Assembly: GCA_934717675.1 (NCBI GenBank)
Contig: CAKUYZ010000004.1
Coordinates: 21,615 to 85,614 of the forward strand
Direction of reading: 5' to 3'
DNA: 64,000 bases
Source: an uncultured Bacteroidales bacterium
GTDB lineage: Bacteria > Bacteroidota > Bacteroidia > Bacteroidales > Marinilabiliaceae
A program made the position numbers and the translations under genes. This document shows positions 8,209 through 16,710 of the stretch, piece by piece (within the stretch, counting starts at the first letter, position 1; each line of letters starts with the position of its first letter). The notes beneath the pieces were generated by a model. That model ran no database searches. It worked only from the letters and a program-made list of their open reading frames with translations, and had not been told where the DNA came from.

Positions 8209-9219
8209 ATGAAAAAGATATTCACCGCCGCTCTGGCGGCGCTCGGCCTCACGGCCTCAATGGCGCAAGCTCCTGTCAACCCCAACGCCACGCCGGAGGC
8301 CAAGGAGCTTCTCAAATTCATCTACGCGCAGAGCGGCAACGGCACGCTTTGCGGCCAGCACAGCTACCCGCTCTTCTCCGACATCTATATGGAGAGGGTG
8401 GAAAACCTCACTGGCGGCTCGCACCCCGCCGTCTTTGGCCAAGACTTTGGCTACAGCAAGCCTAACTCACTAGACGGCATCAACTTCCGTCAAAGGGTGG
8501 TGGACAATGCAATAAAGTGGCACGCCAAGGGCGCCATCATCACCCTCATGTGGCACGCTGTGCCGCCCACCACCGACGCCATCTTCACCACCTGGCAGGG
8601 CAAGGACGGAATCCAGAGCAAGCTGACGGACAAGCAGTGGAAAGAGCTGACGACAGACGGCACGGGGCTCAACACGCGCTGGAAGGCTCAGGTGGATGTC
8701 ATTGCCTTCTTCCTCAAGCAGCTTCAGGCAGAGAACATTCCCGTCATCTGGAGGCCATACCATGAGATGAACGGTGACTGGTTTTGGTGGGGCGCGCGCC
8801 CGGGCAAAGACGGCTACGCCAAACTATATCGCATGCTCTATGACAGACTGACCAACTATCATCACATCAACAACCTCCTGTGGGTCTTCAACGCCAACGA
8901 GACGGGATCTCCCAACGTGGGCGACTACGCCGGCTTCTATCCGGGACACGATGTGGTGGATGTGCTGGCCACTGACATATACAACCACAACTATGACAAG
9001 CGCGACTATGACGCCCTCCTCAAACTGGCCGACGGCAAGCCAATAGCATGGGGCGAGGTGGGCAAGCTCCCAACGCCGGAGATATGCCGCGAGCAGCCCA
9101 AGTGGGTGTGGTTCATGTGCTGGTGCGAGTTCCTAGAGGTGGCCAATGACTATCAGAGGCGCATGGACATCTACAACGCCAAAGAGACCATCACCCTGGA
9201 GGAGATGCTTAAGAAATAA
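8209..9219 (+). CDS. GH26 beta-mannanase / mannobiohydrolase, periplasmic
   Basis: 336 residues with a signal peptide (cleavage after about residue 20) and no lipobox, so probably periplasmic. The protein is essentially a single GH26 catalytic domain. The acid/base is Glu186 in WRPYHEMNGDWFWWG and the nucleophile Glu283 in AWGEVG. Single-domain GH26 enzymes next to a 2-epimerase and a GH130 phosphorylase in Bacteroides release mannobiose from mannan chains, which is the likely activity here. Exo versus endo action cannot be decided from the sequence. It shares the family with the surface lipoprotein at 1028-2539, which would act first. Confidence 0.92.
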   Translation: MKKIFTAALAALGLTASMAQAPVNPNATPEAKELLKFIYAQSGNGTLCGQHSYPLFSDIYMERVENLTGGSHPAVFGQDFGYSKPNSLDGINFRQRVVDNAIKWHAKGAIITLMWHAVPPTTDAIFTTWQGKDGIQSKLTDKQWKELTTDGTGLNTRWKAQVDVIAFFLKQLQAENIPVIWRPYHEMNGDWFWWGARPGKDGYAKLYRMLYDRLTNYHHINNLLWVFNANETGSPNVGDYAGFYPGHDVVDVLATDIYNHNYDKRDYDALLKLADGKPIAWGEVGKLPTPEICREQPKWVWFMCWCEFLEVANDYQRRMDIYNAKETITLEEMLKK

Positions 9220-9224
9220 AAAGG

Positions 9225-9270
9225 TATATTTGCATTTGTGAGGGGCGGGGCGTCCCGCTCCCCGTTTTTT
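9225..9270 (+). terminator. Intra-operon hairpin with six T, preceded by a -7-like element
   Basis: A GC-rich stem (9240-9249 with 9254-9263, one mismatch, one G-U) is followed by G and TTTTTT just before the epimerase gene. TATATTTG at 9225-9232, directly upstream, matches the -7 consensus but has no clear -33. Confidence 0.55.
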
Positions 9271-9283
9271 CTGCAATAACGCG

Positions 9284-10474
9284 ATGAATACAAAGGAGTT
9301 TAGAGATCAGCTGCTGGCAGAGTATGCCAACATAATGAATTTCTGGATAGGCAAGATGGAGGATCACGAGTATGGTGGTTTCTACGGCGGCCGAGACAAG
9401 GAGGGCGACCTCATCCCCAACGCCGAGAAAGGCGCCATCCTCAACGCGCGCATCCTCTGGGCTTTCTCTTGCGCGGCGCGCCTCTTTGGCCGCCCCGAAT
9501 ATAAGGAGGGGGCCAACCGCGCCTTCTGCTACCTCCGCGATTTCTTCTATGACAAGAAGAACGGCGGATTCTATTGGTCGTTGGATGCCAAAGGCGCGCC
9601 CGTAGACACCAAGAAGCAGGCCTACGCCCAGGGCTTCTGCATCTACGGCCTCTCTGAATATTACCGCCTCACGCAAGACCCGCAGGCCATCGACTTGGCC
9701 TATGAGACCTACCACCTCATCGAGACCCACTTCCGCGACCCTAACTACGGTGGCTATATCGAGGCCCTGGCGGCCGACTGGACGCCGATGGCCGATGTGC
9801 GCCTGAGCGACAAGGACGAGAACACGCCCAAGTCGATGAACACGCACCTCCACATCATTGAGCCATACGCCAACCTCTATCGGGCCAAGCCGACGCCGGA
9901 GCTGCGCAGCAGCATAATCCACTGCCTGGACATCTTCACCAACAAGATCATATGCAACGTCACGGGCCATTTCAACCTCTTCTTCGGAATGGACTGGACC
10001 GTCATGAGCCACATTGACTCCTATGGCCACGACATTGAGGGCGCATGGCTGCTCTACGAGGCCGCCGAGGTCATTGACGACAAGGAGTGGATGGAAAAAC
10101 TCAAGCCCATCTGCAAACGTCTGACCGACGTGACCATTGCCGAGGGGTGGGACTGCAACTCCATCTTCTACGAGAAGGTCAACGGCAAGCTCGACACTGA
10201 CAAGCACTGGTGGCCGCAGGCCGAAGCCATGGTCGGCCTGGCCGACACGTGGAGGCTCACGGGAGACCAGAGCTACCTCGACAAGGTCTTCCTCGTGTGG
10301 GACTTCATCCGCGACCATATCATAGACCATAAGCGCGGTGAGTGGCTGTGGAGGACGGATCGCAACGGCGCCGATGTATATCCCGACTGCAAGGCGGGAT
10401 TCTGGAAGTGCCCATATCACAACACCAGGGCTCTCGCCGAGGTTTTGGCCCGCGTGTGCTCATATAACCGTTAA
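9284..10474 (+). CDS. Mannobiose/cellobiose 2-epimerase (AGE family)
   Basis: 396 residues, standard for cellobiose 2-epimerases of the N-acylglucosamine 2-epimerase superfamily with an (alpha/alpha)6 barrel. Catalytic-type histidines are His249 in GHDIEGAW and His379 in CPYHNTRA; the MNTHLHIIEPY stretch is also characteristic. It converts mannobiose to mannosyl-glucose in the cytoplasm, making the substrate of the GH130 enzyme. Nine bases separate it from the CE2 esterase gene downstream, so they are co-transcribed. Mannobiose preference is inferred from operon context. Confidence 0.93.
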   Translation: MNTKEFRDQLLAEYANIMNFWIGKMEDHEYGGFYGGRDKEGDLIPNAEKGAILNARILWAFSCAARLFGRPEYKEGANRAFCYLRDFFYDKKNGGFYWSLDAKGAPVDTKKQAYAQGFCIYGLSEYYRLTQDPQAIDLAYETYHLIETHFRDPNYGGYIEALAADWTPMADVRLSDKDENTPKSMNTHLHIIEPYANLYRAKPTPELRSSIIHCLDIFTNKIICNVTGHFNLFFGMDWTVMSHIDSYGHDIEGAWLLYEAAEVIDDKEWMEKLKPICKRLTDVTIAEGWDCNSIFYEKVNGKLDTDKHWWPQAEAMVGLADTWRLTGDQSYLDKVFLVWDFIRDHIIDHKRGEWLWRTDRNGADVYPDCKAGFWKCPYHNTRALAEVLARVCSYNR

Positions 10475-10483
10475 CCCGTCGGC

Positions 10484-11617
10484 ATGATGAAGACAAAAAT
10501 CTTTGCCCTCTGCCTGTGCGCGGCCGCGGCTTTCTTGTCATCGTGCGGCCACGGCGTACGTACCGTCAGCGGGTATGACGATGCCATAACCTTCATTGGC
10601 CGCGTTGACAAGACCGACTCGCTCGGGCCGCGTCAGTGGGGCGCTGGGGCTTATTTCACCTTCGCTTTCGATGGCGCTGGCTGTGACATCGATCTGCGCG
10701 ACGAACGCCTCTACGGCACCAGCTATAACTACCTTGAGGTGGTCATCGACGGCCAGTCGGCGGGCCGCTTCCGCACCCTCGGCGCGCAAAACCGTCTGAC
10801 CATAGGCCAGACGCCCTCGCCAGCTGTGGCGGACACTGCCGTCAAGGTCATCGCCGTGGCCGACAGCCTCGCGCCCGGCCGTCATACGGTGCTCATTGCC
10901 CGCGACACGGAGAGTGCGATGGGCTATACGCAGCTTTGTTCTGTCTCCGCTCCGGGGTTGGAAAAATGGCAGCCCGAGACGCGGCTCAAAATGGAGTTCA
11001 TCGGCAACTCGATAACGAGCGGCATGGACTGCTACACCGATGAGATCCCCTACGGGCAGGGTGTGTGGTATGACCGCCACCGCGCCTACTACGCCTATGG
11101 CCCGCGTGCCGCCCGCGCCCTCGGGGCCGAGTGGTCCCTGGCCTCGGTCTCTGGCATTGGCCTCATGCACAGTTGCTGCGACCACAAGTATGTCATGCCG
11201 CAGATATATGACAAGGTGGATCTTGTTGACAACAAGATAGGCTACGACTTCGCCTATCAGCCGGACGTGGTAGTCTGCGCCCTTGGCCAGAACGATGGCG
11301 AGCAGGATTCCACGGCTTTCGCCACGGCCTATGTCGATTTCATCCGCATGATCAGCGAGCGAAACGTCAATGCCGACATCGCGCTCATCTCCAGCCCTAT
11401 GGCCAATGACACGCTGCGGGCCTATTTCCGCAAGATGCTTCCGGCCATATCTGCCGAAGCCGAGGCGCAAGGCCTGGCCGGCAAGAGCGGGGCCATCCCG
11501 TTCCACATCTACGAGAAGAGTTACAACGGTGGCGGCAGCGACCACCCCAGCATGGATGAGCAGGCCGTCATTGCCGATGAGCTGGTGGCCTTCCTCCGTG
11601 AGGCTTTCTCCCTCTAA
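10484..11617 (+). CDS. CE2-type SGNH acetyl esterase, lipoprotein
   Basis: 377 residues. The signal ends in the lipobox SSC at about 19-21, so it is membrane-anchored. An N-terminal beta-sandwich (about 30-165) precedes a GDSL/SGNH hydrolase domain, the two-domain order of carbohydrate esterase family 2. Ser176 lies in FIGNSITSG, the GQNDG block provides the Asn, and the Asp352/His354 pair is in SDHPS. It would deacetylate manno-oligosaccharides. The operon therefore carries two unrelated esterases, this one and the SASA-type enzyme, perhaps for different acetyl positions. Confidence 0.85.
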   Translation: MMKTKIFALCLCAAAAFLSSCGHGVRTVSGYDDAITFIGRVDKTDSLGPRQWGAGAYFTFAFDGAGCDIDLRDERLYGTSYNYLEVVIDGQSAGRFRTLGAQNRLTIGQTPSPAVADTAVKVIAVADSLAPGRHTVLIARDTESAMGYTQLCSVSAPGLEKWQPETRLKMEFIGNSITSGMDCYTDEIPYGQGVWYDRHRAYYAYGPRAARALGAEWSLASVSGIGLMHSCCDHKYVMPQIYDKVDLVDNKIGYDFAYQPDVVVCALGQNDGEQDSTAFATAYVDFIRMISERNVNADIALISSPMANDTLRAYFRKMLPAISAEAEAQGLAGKSGAIPFHIYEKSYNGGGSDHPSMDEQAVIADELVAFLREAFSL

Positions 11618-11662
11618 CACAAGAACCTCATTTTTTAGTAACACCAATAATCCCAATTGAAT

Positions 11663-12877
11663 ATGAGATTAGGACATATCGCTCTGGCGGCCGCGCTCGC
11701 CGCATCCGTCACCGCCTCGGCTCAGAAGTTCGAGGGTCTGGCCCTGACCCCGACCATGGGTTGGAACAGCTGGAACACTTTCGCATGCGACATTGACGAG
11801 AACCTTGTCAAGGAGACTGCTGATCTCTTTGTAAAGCTGGGTCTCAAAGACGCCGGCTATGAATACGTGGTCATGGACGACTGCTGGATGGAGATGGAGC
11901 GCGACCCGAAGACCCTGCGCCTCGTGGCCGACCACAAGAAGTTCCCCAACGGCATCAAGGCCCTGGCGGACTATGTCCACAGCAAAGGCCTCAAGTTTGG
12001 CATGTACAACTGCGCCGGCACCAAGACCTGCGCCGGCTACCCTGGCACCCGCGGTTTCGAATATATCGACGCTCGCCAATATGCCGAATGGGGCGTAGAC
12101 TTCCTCAAATATGACTGGTGCTCACACTCCACGCAAGACGCCCGCGCCTCATACTCCATCATGCGCGACGCCATCTACGCCGCCGGCCGTCCCATGGTCT
12201 TCAACATCTGCGAGTGGGGAGACGCCCAGTCGTGGGAGTGGGGCGCGGAGATCGGCCACTCTTGGCGCATCTCTGGAGACATTGCCCGTTGCTGGGACTG
12301 TGAGGAGAACTATGGCGGCTGGGCCAAGCTCGGCCTGTGGCCCATCGTCCGCCTCCGCGGCGACATCCGCAAATATTCCGGCCCCGACCATTGGAACGAT
12401 TTCGATATGCTCGAGGTGGGCAACGGCATGTCTCCTGCCGAGGATCGCACCCACTTCGTCATGTGGAGCATGTTGGCATCGCCGCTCATCCTTGGCAACG
12501 ACATCCGCAAGATGAGCAAGGAGACGCTTGAACTCGTCACGAACAAAGAGATCATCGCTGTGGATCAGGATAAGCTCGGAATCATGGGCTTCCGTTTCCT
12601 CAACGACAAGGGCTTCGAGGTGTGGGTCAAGCCTCTCGACAACGGTGAGTGGGCTTTCGCCTTTGTCAATATGACGGAGCAGACCCGTACGCTCGATTAT
12701 GACTGGAAGCGTTACGTCAAAGACAGCCTTTGCGACCGCGAGCTGAAGTGTGGCGAGCAGACATATAAGCTGCGCGACCTTCTCGCAAAGAAAGATGCCG
12801 GCACCACGGACAAGAACCTGGTCCGCGAGGTCGCCGCTCATGACGTTGCGGTCTTCCGCCTCACGCCCAAGAAGTAA
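11663..12877 (+). CDS. GH27 alpha-galactosidase
   Basis: The start is set at the ATG at 11663 (404 residues), where the signal peptide begins; a TTG two codons upstream is possible. The enzyme is a classic GH27 TIM barrel: MGWNSWN near residue 33, nucleophile Asp151 in FLKYDWC and acid/base Asp206 in SGDIARCWD. It removes alpha-1,6-linked galactose side chains from galactomannan in the periplasm, making the backbone accessible and releasing galactose for the Leloir route that includes GalE. It is followed by a GC-rich hairpin before the transporter gene. Confidence 0.95.
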   Translation: MRLGHIALAAALAASVTASAQKFEGLALTPTMGWNSWNTFACDIDENLVKETADLFVKLGLKDAGYEYVVMDDCWMEMERDPKTLRLVADHKKFPNGIKALADYVHSKGLKFGMYNCAGTKTCAGYPGTRGFEYIDARQYAEWGVDFLKYDWCSHSTQDARASYSIMRDAIYAAGRPMVFNICEWGDAQSWEWGAEIGHSWRISGDIARCWDCEENYGGWAKLGLWPIVRLRGDIRKYSGPDHWNDFDMLEVGNGMSPAEDRTHFVMWSMLASPLILGNDIRKMSKETLELVTNKEIIAVDQDKLGIMGFRFLNDKGFEVWVKPLDNGEWAFAFVNMTEQTRTLDYDWKRYVKDSLCDRELKCGEQTYKLRDLLAKKDAGTTDKNLVREVAAHDVAVFRLTPKK

Positions 12878-12891
12878 AAAAGAAAAGTAGC

Positions 12892-12933
12892 GGGGGCGCG
12901 TGCCGTACCATTGCGGCGCGCGCCCCCTTTAAA
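12892..12933 (+). terminator. Strong GC hairpin between the GH27 and transporter genes
   Basis: A 14-bp GC stem (12892-12905 with 12914-12927, one G-U) is followed by only three T and then AAAA. It may be a partial terminator or an mRNA-stabilising structure. Confidence 0.5.
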
Positions 12934-12947
12934 ACTTATTTTCACGA

Positions 12948-14336
12948 ATGGTTAAACTGTACGAAAAGGTTGGCTACGGCTTTGGAGACATGGCGTCGTC
13001 CATGTTCTGGAAGCTTTTTGGCGCATACCTTATGGTGTTCTACACTGACGTGTTCGGCATCTCCGCCGCCGTCGTGGGCACCATGTTCCTTGTCACCCGC
13101 GTGTGGGACGCCTTTGTCGACCCCATTGTGGGCGTGGTGGCCGACCGCACCGAGACCAAGTGGGGCAAGTTCCGCCCCTTCCTGCTTTGGCTGGCCATAC
13201 CCTTTGGCCTCATTGGCGTCCTGACGTTCTTCACTCCCGATTTTGGCTCCACTGGCAAACTGATCTACGCCTTTGTGACCTATTCGCTCATGATGGTTGT
13301 CTACTCGGCCATAAACGTCCCCTATGCGTCGCTCCTCGGGGTCATGAGCCCCGACCCCAAGGACCGCAATGTCCTCTCCACTTTCCGCATGGCCTTTGCC
13401 TACCTTGGCAGTTTCGCCGCGCTATTCTTCTTTATGAAGATTGTTGAGGGCTTTGGCGGTGCGGCCTCAGAAAGCGTAGAGAGCCAGCAGACGGCCTGGA
13501 CGCTTGCTGTCGGCTGCTTCGCCGCGGTTTGCGTGGTTCTCTTCTTGGGCTGCTTCTTCCTCACCCGCGAGCGCATCCGCCCCATCAAGGAGGCCAAGAC
13601 GAGCGTGAGCGACGACCTGAAGGACCTGGCTCACAACCGCCCTTGGTGGATTCTGCTCGGCGCGGGCGTGGCCGCCCTGGTGTTCAACTCCATCCGCGAT
13701 GGCGCCACGGTCTACTATTTCAAATATTTCGTGGTGGAGTCGGAGGCCAACAACGTGAGCATCTTCGGCACCTCTTTCGCCCTCAGCGCCCTCTATCTGG
13801 GTTTGGGGCAGCTTGCCAACATTATTGGCGTGGTGTTGGCCGCGCCGGTGAGCAATGTGGTTGGCAAGAAGACGACATATTTGGGCGCCATGCTCATTGC
13901 CACCGTCTTGAGCGTCATTTTCTATTGGTTTGACAAAGACCAGCTTGTACCCATCTTTGTCTTCCAGGTGCTCATCTCCGTCTGCGCGGGGGCCATATTC
14001 CCGCTCCTCTGGTCCATGTATGCCGATTGTGCCGACTATTCGGAGCTCACCACCGGCAACCGCGCCACGGGGCTCATCTTCTCGTCTTCCTCCATGAGCC
14101 AGAAGTTCGGTTGGGCCATCGGCTCCGCCGTCACGGGTTGGCTTCTTGCGGCTTTCGGCTTCCAGCCCAATGCGGAGCAAAGTCCCGAGACGATAGACGG
14201 CATCAAGATGTGCCTCAGCCTCTTGCCGGCCGTCGGCACCATCCTCAGTGTAGCTTTCATAGCCCTCTATCCGCTTTCTGAAAAGAAGGTGGCCGAGAAC
14301 GCCACCAAACTGGAGGCTCTCAGGCACAAAGGGTAG
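12948..14336 (+). CDS. GPH-family glycoside:cation symporter (MelB type)
   Basis: 462 residues with twelve predicted membrane helices in the MFS_2 arrangement. The N-terminal region has KVGYGFGDM, and the loop 2-3 stretch DRTETKWGKFRPF is the GPH signature. It imports a disaccharide with H+ or Na+ across the inner membrane; here the expected cargo is mannobiose made by the periplasmic GH26. It is the last gene of the mannan operon, followed by a clear terminator. The window contains no SusC/SusD pair, so how oligosaccharides cross the outer membrane is not shown. Confidence 0.9.
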   Translation: MVKLYEKVGYGFGDMASSMFWKLFGAYLMVFYTDVFGISAAVVGTMFLVTRVWDAFVDPIVGVVADRTETKWGKFRPFLLWLAIPFGLIGVLTFFTPDFGSTGKLIYAFVTYSLMMVVYSAINVPYASLLGVMSPDPKDRNVLSTFRMAFAYLGSFAALFFFMKIVEGFGGAASESVESQQTAWTLAVGCFAAVCVVLFLGCFFLTRERIRPIKEAKTSVSDDLKDLAHNRPWWILLGAGVAALVFNSIRDGATVYYFKYFVVESEANNVSIFGTSFALSALYLGLGQLANIIGVVLAAPVSNVVGKKTTYLGAMLIATVLSVIFYWFDKDQLVPIFVFQVLISVCAGAIFPLLWSMYADCADYSELTTGNRATGLIFSSSSMSQKFGWAIGSAVTGWLLAAFGFQPNAEQSPETIDGIKMCLSLLPAVGTILSVAFIALYPLSEKKVAENATKLEALRHKG

Positions 14337-14414
14337 GCTATGGCCTAGCAAAGACAATAAGAAATGGTTGCGCCTTTAGGATGAGTTCTTGCTCATTCGT
14401 TGTGCAACAAAATT

Positions 14415-14450
14415 AAGCCAGCCTTTTTGTGGGGCTGGCTTTTGTTGTTT
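14415..14450 (+). terminator. Terminator of the mannan operon
   Basis: A 9-bp stem (AAGCCAGCC region at 14415-14423 with the complementary arm to about 14441) is followed by a T-rich tract. Confidence 0.7.
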
Positions 14451-14516
14451 AATATACTACTATGCTGTCGCTCTTGTATGAACTCAAATTGGGATGACTG
14501 AATTGTGAAGCTTCCA

Positions 14517-15245
14517 CTAGTCGGTGTAGTCGTTTCCTTTCTTCTTATACTTATCTGCGATATCCATCCATCTAGGTATGTTTAACTCAATCCCGTAGAA
14601 ATCTTTATAACTTCTAACCAGTTCTTTCTTCCAAGTTGCGCCCTTTGAATGGGTGTCAGGGTAAGTGTATATTACTTCCTCTAAGGCTGATAGGAAGTCC
14701 TCTAGACATTCGAATGTAGGATAGTCAGTCTTTTCAGAATACCAAACAGATGGTCTGATGTTAAAGATTATACCTTTCTTGTCCTGTACTTTGACATTCC
14801 ATCTCTCGGATGGGCTGCTTATTTCCCATATCTTTTTCAACCAGCAGTTCTCTATAATAACTTTACCTTCCTCCATCTTGTACTTTATGAGCAAGTAAGA
14901 GGATTGCAGTTTATAAGGTTTCTGTATTATGAGGTTTATGAAACTGTTGTAGGCGGCAATGTCAAAGTTTGGGCTTCCTGTGAAGGATTTTATTTCTAGT
15001 CAGTCGGCGTTTTCGTCTTCTAGGTTTAGCCAGAAGTCGGGACTAGACTGGCCTTCGTTATGCTTGTGTGGTATGTTGTTCTCTGTCATCCACCTGTCGA
15101 GCCATTCCTCTAGGATGTTGCCTACTACATTGTTTTGGCTCACCACTAGGGAAATGTCCTTCAGTGTGAAAATAATTTCGCCGATGGAGCCTTTAAAGCC
15201 GAAGTCATTTATCAGCTTAGCATATATGTGTTGCGCCTTATCCAT
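14517..15245 (-). pseudogene. Type II restriction endonuclease (NgoBV-like) interrupted by an in-frame TGA
   Basis: Two frames lie in the same register: codons from 15245 to a TGA at 15000-15002, then open again to the stop at 14517. Read through, it gives about 242 residues. Across the TGA it reads SSPDFWLNLEDENAD, stop, LEIKSF, which is a PD-(D/E)xK nuclease core (PDF ... LEIK) with a Trp expected at the stop. The downstream part (FDIAAYNSF, IWEISS, IRPSVWYSE) resembles the NgoBV/HaeII-like endonuclease family, which suggests GGNNCC-type specificity. The gene overlaps the end of the methyltransferase gene by 8 bases. One G-to-A change (TGG to TGA) explains the break. Family name moderately sure, interruption sure. 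Confidence 0.8.
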
Positions 15246-16515
15246 ATATTGTCGTTAAAAGACGGTTGCAAACGGCTTCAATCACAGGGACTACCACGGT
15301 GTTGCCGAGCAAATCAAAGCCTTTCCTGTCATTAATGTCAAACTGGTAGTCTTCCGGGTAGCCAAACATCCTTAGCCCCTCTCTTAAAGTCAGTCTTCGG
15401 ACTCCGTCCCCGTCTGGCACGGCTAGCTTGTCCATATCCATAGCCACCAACGTAGGTGCCATCTGAGCTGGGTCTAGAATTTTGTTTATCTCGAAGCTAA
15501 GTTTGCCCGCCGCAATATTATAACCCACAGGCAGTGTCTTGTCTTGTTCCCTATGAGAGGACGTTACGCCAGCCTCATTTGCCGTCACGACTTTTTTCTT
15601 TGGATGTTCGCGAACGAGATACCCTTTAGCAACCAAATCTTCTAGCAGGCTGTCTAAATCTGGGCCGGAATAGAAAGTCGCTATCATATCTCTAGTAAGG
15701 GGCATGCCGTCCATCCAGTCTATGCTGTATTCCTCCGCCCACTTTTTTTTCCTTCGTTCCGTAAGGATGAGGTTAAGGAGCTTTTTCCCGTTCTCTGTTA
15801 CTTCGCCTTTAACGCCCAAATCCCAGCTGTGAATGTTGTTAGCCCCACCTCTCTTGTCTTTTATTGACCTGCCGTATAATTCGGACACCTGAAATTTTGA
15901 GAGAAGCAGCCTAGTGAACTTAGAGTCTAATGTAGGCTTGCCTTTTTCTAAGATATCACCAAGGACACGTCTCCTTGCAGGAAAATCATCTAAGTCTGGC
16001 GCAGCGGTGAAAGTCCCTACAATGTAGATGCGCTTTCTTTCCTGCGGCACGCCAAAATATTTAGAGTTTAGAAGTCTAAAGCTAACTTTATATCCTAATG
16101 CCTCAAGGTGCGCTAAAATGGTTTTCAGTGTCTTCCCTCTGTCATGATTCACCAGCCCCTCTACATTTTCAAGGATAAAGCCTTTGGGTTTCTTCTCTTT
16201 AAGGATACGTTCAACGTCAAAGAACAGCGTACCCCTTGTGTCCGCGAAGCCTTCTCGCTTGCCTGCCGCGGAAAATGCTTGACACGGGAAGCCGGCGCAC
16301 AATATGTCGAAGTCCGGTATGGCTTTCGCGTCTACTTTTGTGATATCCCCATAAATTTTTTCATTGGGATGGTTCTGTCTCAGTACGGATATTGCGTAAG
16401 GCTTTATCTCGGACGTGAAAACGCACACGGGAGTGTCGCCTCTGGTTATTATGGCCTGCTCCAATCCTTTACGGATTCCTCCTATTCCGGCGAACAAATC
16501 TATAAATCTAATCAT
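15238..16515 (-). CDS. DNA (cytosine-5) methyltransferase
   Basis: The start is placed at the ATG at 16515 (425 residues), directly before motif I, MIRFIDLFAGIGG. A longer frame upstream has no family match. Other motifs in order are the catalytic GFPCQAFS with Cys78, ENVEG (motif VI), QERKRIY (motif VIII), and LLGNTVVVPVI (motif X). The variable target-recognition region lies at about 200-330. It methylates the recognition site of the restriction pair. The neighbouring endonuclease is broken, so this enzyme now appears to act as a solitary methyltransferase. Its frame shows no defects. Confidence 0.95.
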   Translation of the reverse strand: MIRFIDLFAGIGGIRKGLEQAIITRGDTPVCVFTSEIKPYAISVLRQNHPNEKIYGDITKVDAKAIPDFDILCAGFPCQAFSAAGKREGFADTRGTLFFDVERILKEKKPKGFILENVEGLVNHDRGKTLKTILAHLEALGYKVSFRLLNSKYFGVPQERKRIYIVGTFTAAPDLDDFPARRRVLGDILEKGKPTLDSKFTRLLLSKFQVSELYGRSIKDKRGGANNIHSWDLGVKGEVTENGKKLLNLILTERRKKKWAEEYSIDWMDGMPLTRDMIATFYSGPDLDSLLEDLVAKGYLVREHPKKKVVTANEAGVTSSHREQDKTLPVGYNIAAGKLSFEINKILDPAQMAPTLVAMDMDKLAVPDGDGVRRLTLREGLRMFGYPEDYQFDINDRKGFDLLGNTVVVPVIEAVCNRLLTTIYG

Positions 16516-16563
16516 TCCACTTGCAAAGGTTGTGTTTAAAATTGCCGCGATACGCCACGGGCG

Positions 16564-16571
16564 CAAAGGTA
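16564..16571 (-). promoter_or_regulatory. -7 element of the methyltransferase promoter
   Basis: The minus strand reads TACCTTTG, a full TAnnTTTG match, about 50 bases before the ATG at 16515. This supports that start over the upstream extension. Confidence 0.5.
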
Positions 16572-16710
16572 TAGCTTTTGGCAAATGTTTTTTAATGCCC
16601 ATGATTATTCGTGTAGCGTGTCTTTCTTTTTCTGAACAAAAGCAAGGCCGCTTCGTAAAAACAAAGGTTGTGGTGTATGCGGGATCATACGCCGTGAAAA
16701 TGAAAAACTG

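Noticed and set aside
14517..15245. TGA or TAG read as tryptophan or another amino acid (recoding) to explain the two interrupted genes
   Set aside because: Well-formed genes in the window end in TGA (for example the SASA esterase at 8166 and corA at 41667) and in TAG (GH26 at 2539), and Trp is encoded by TGG everywhere. Ordinary nonsense mutations are the simpler reading.
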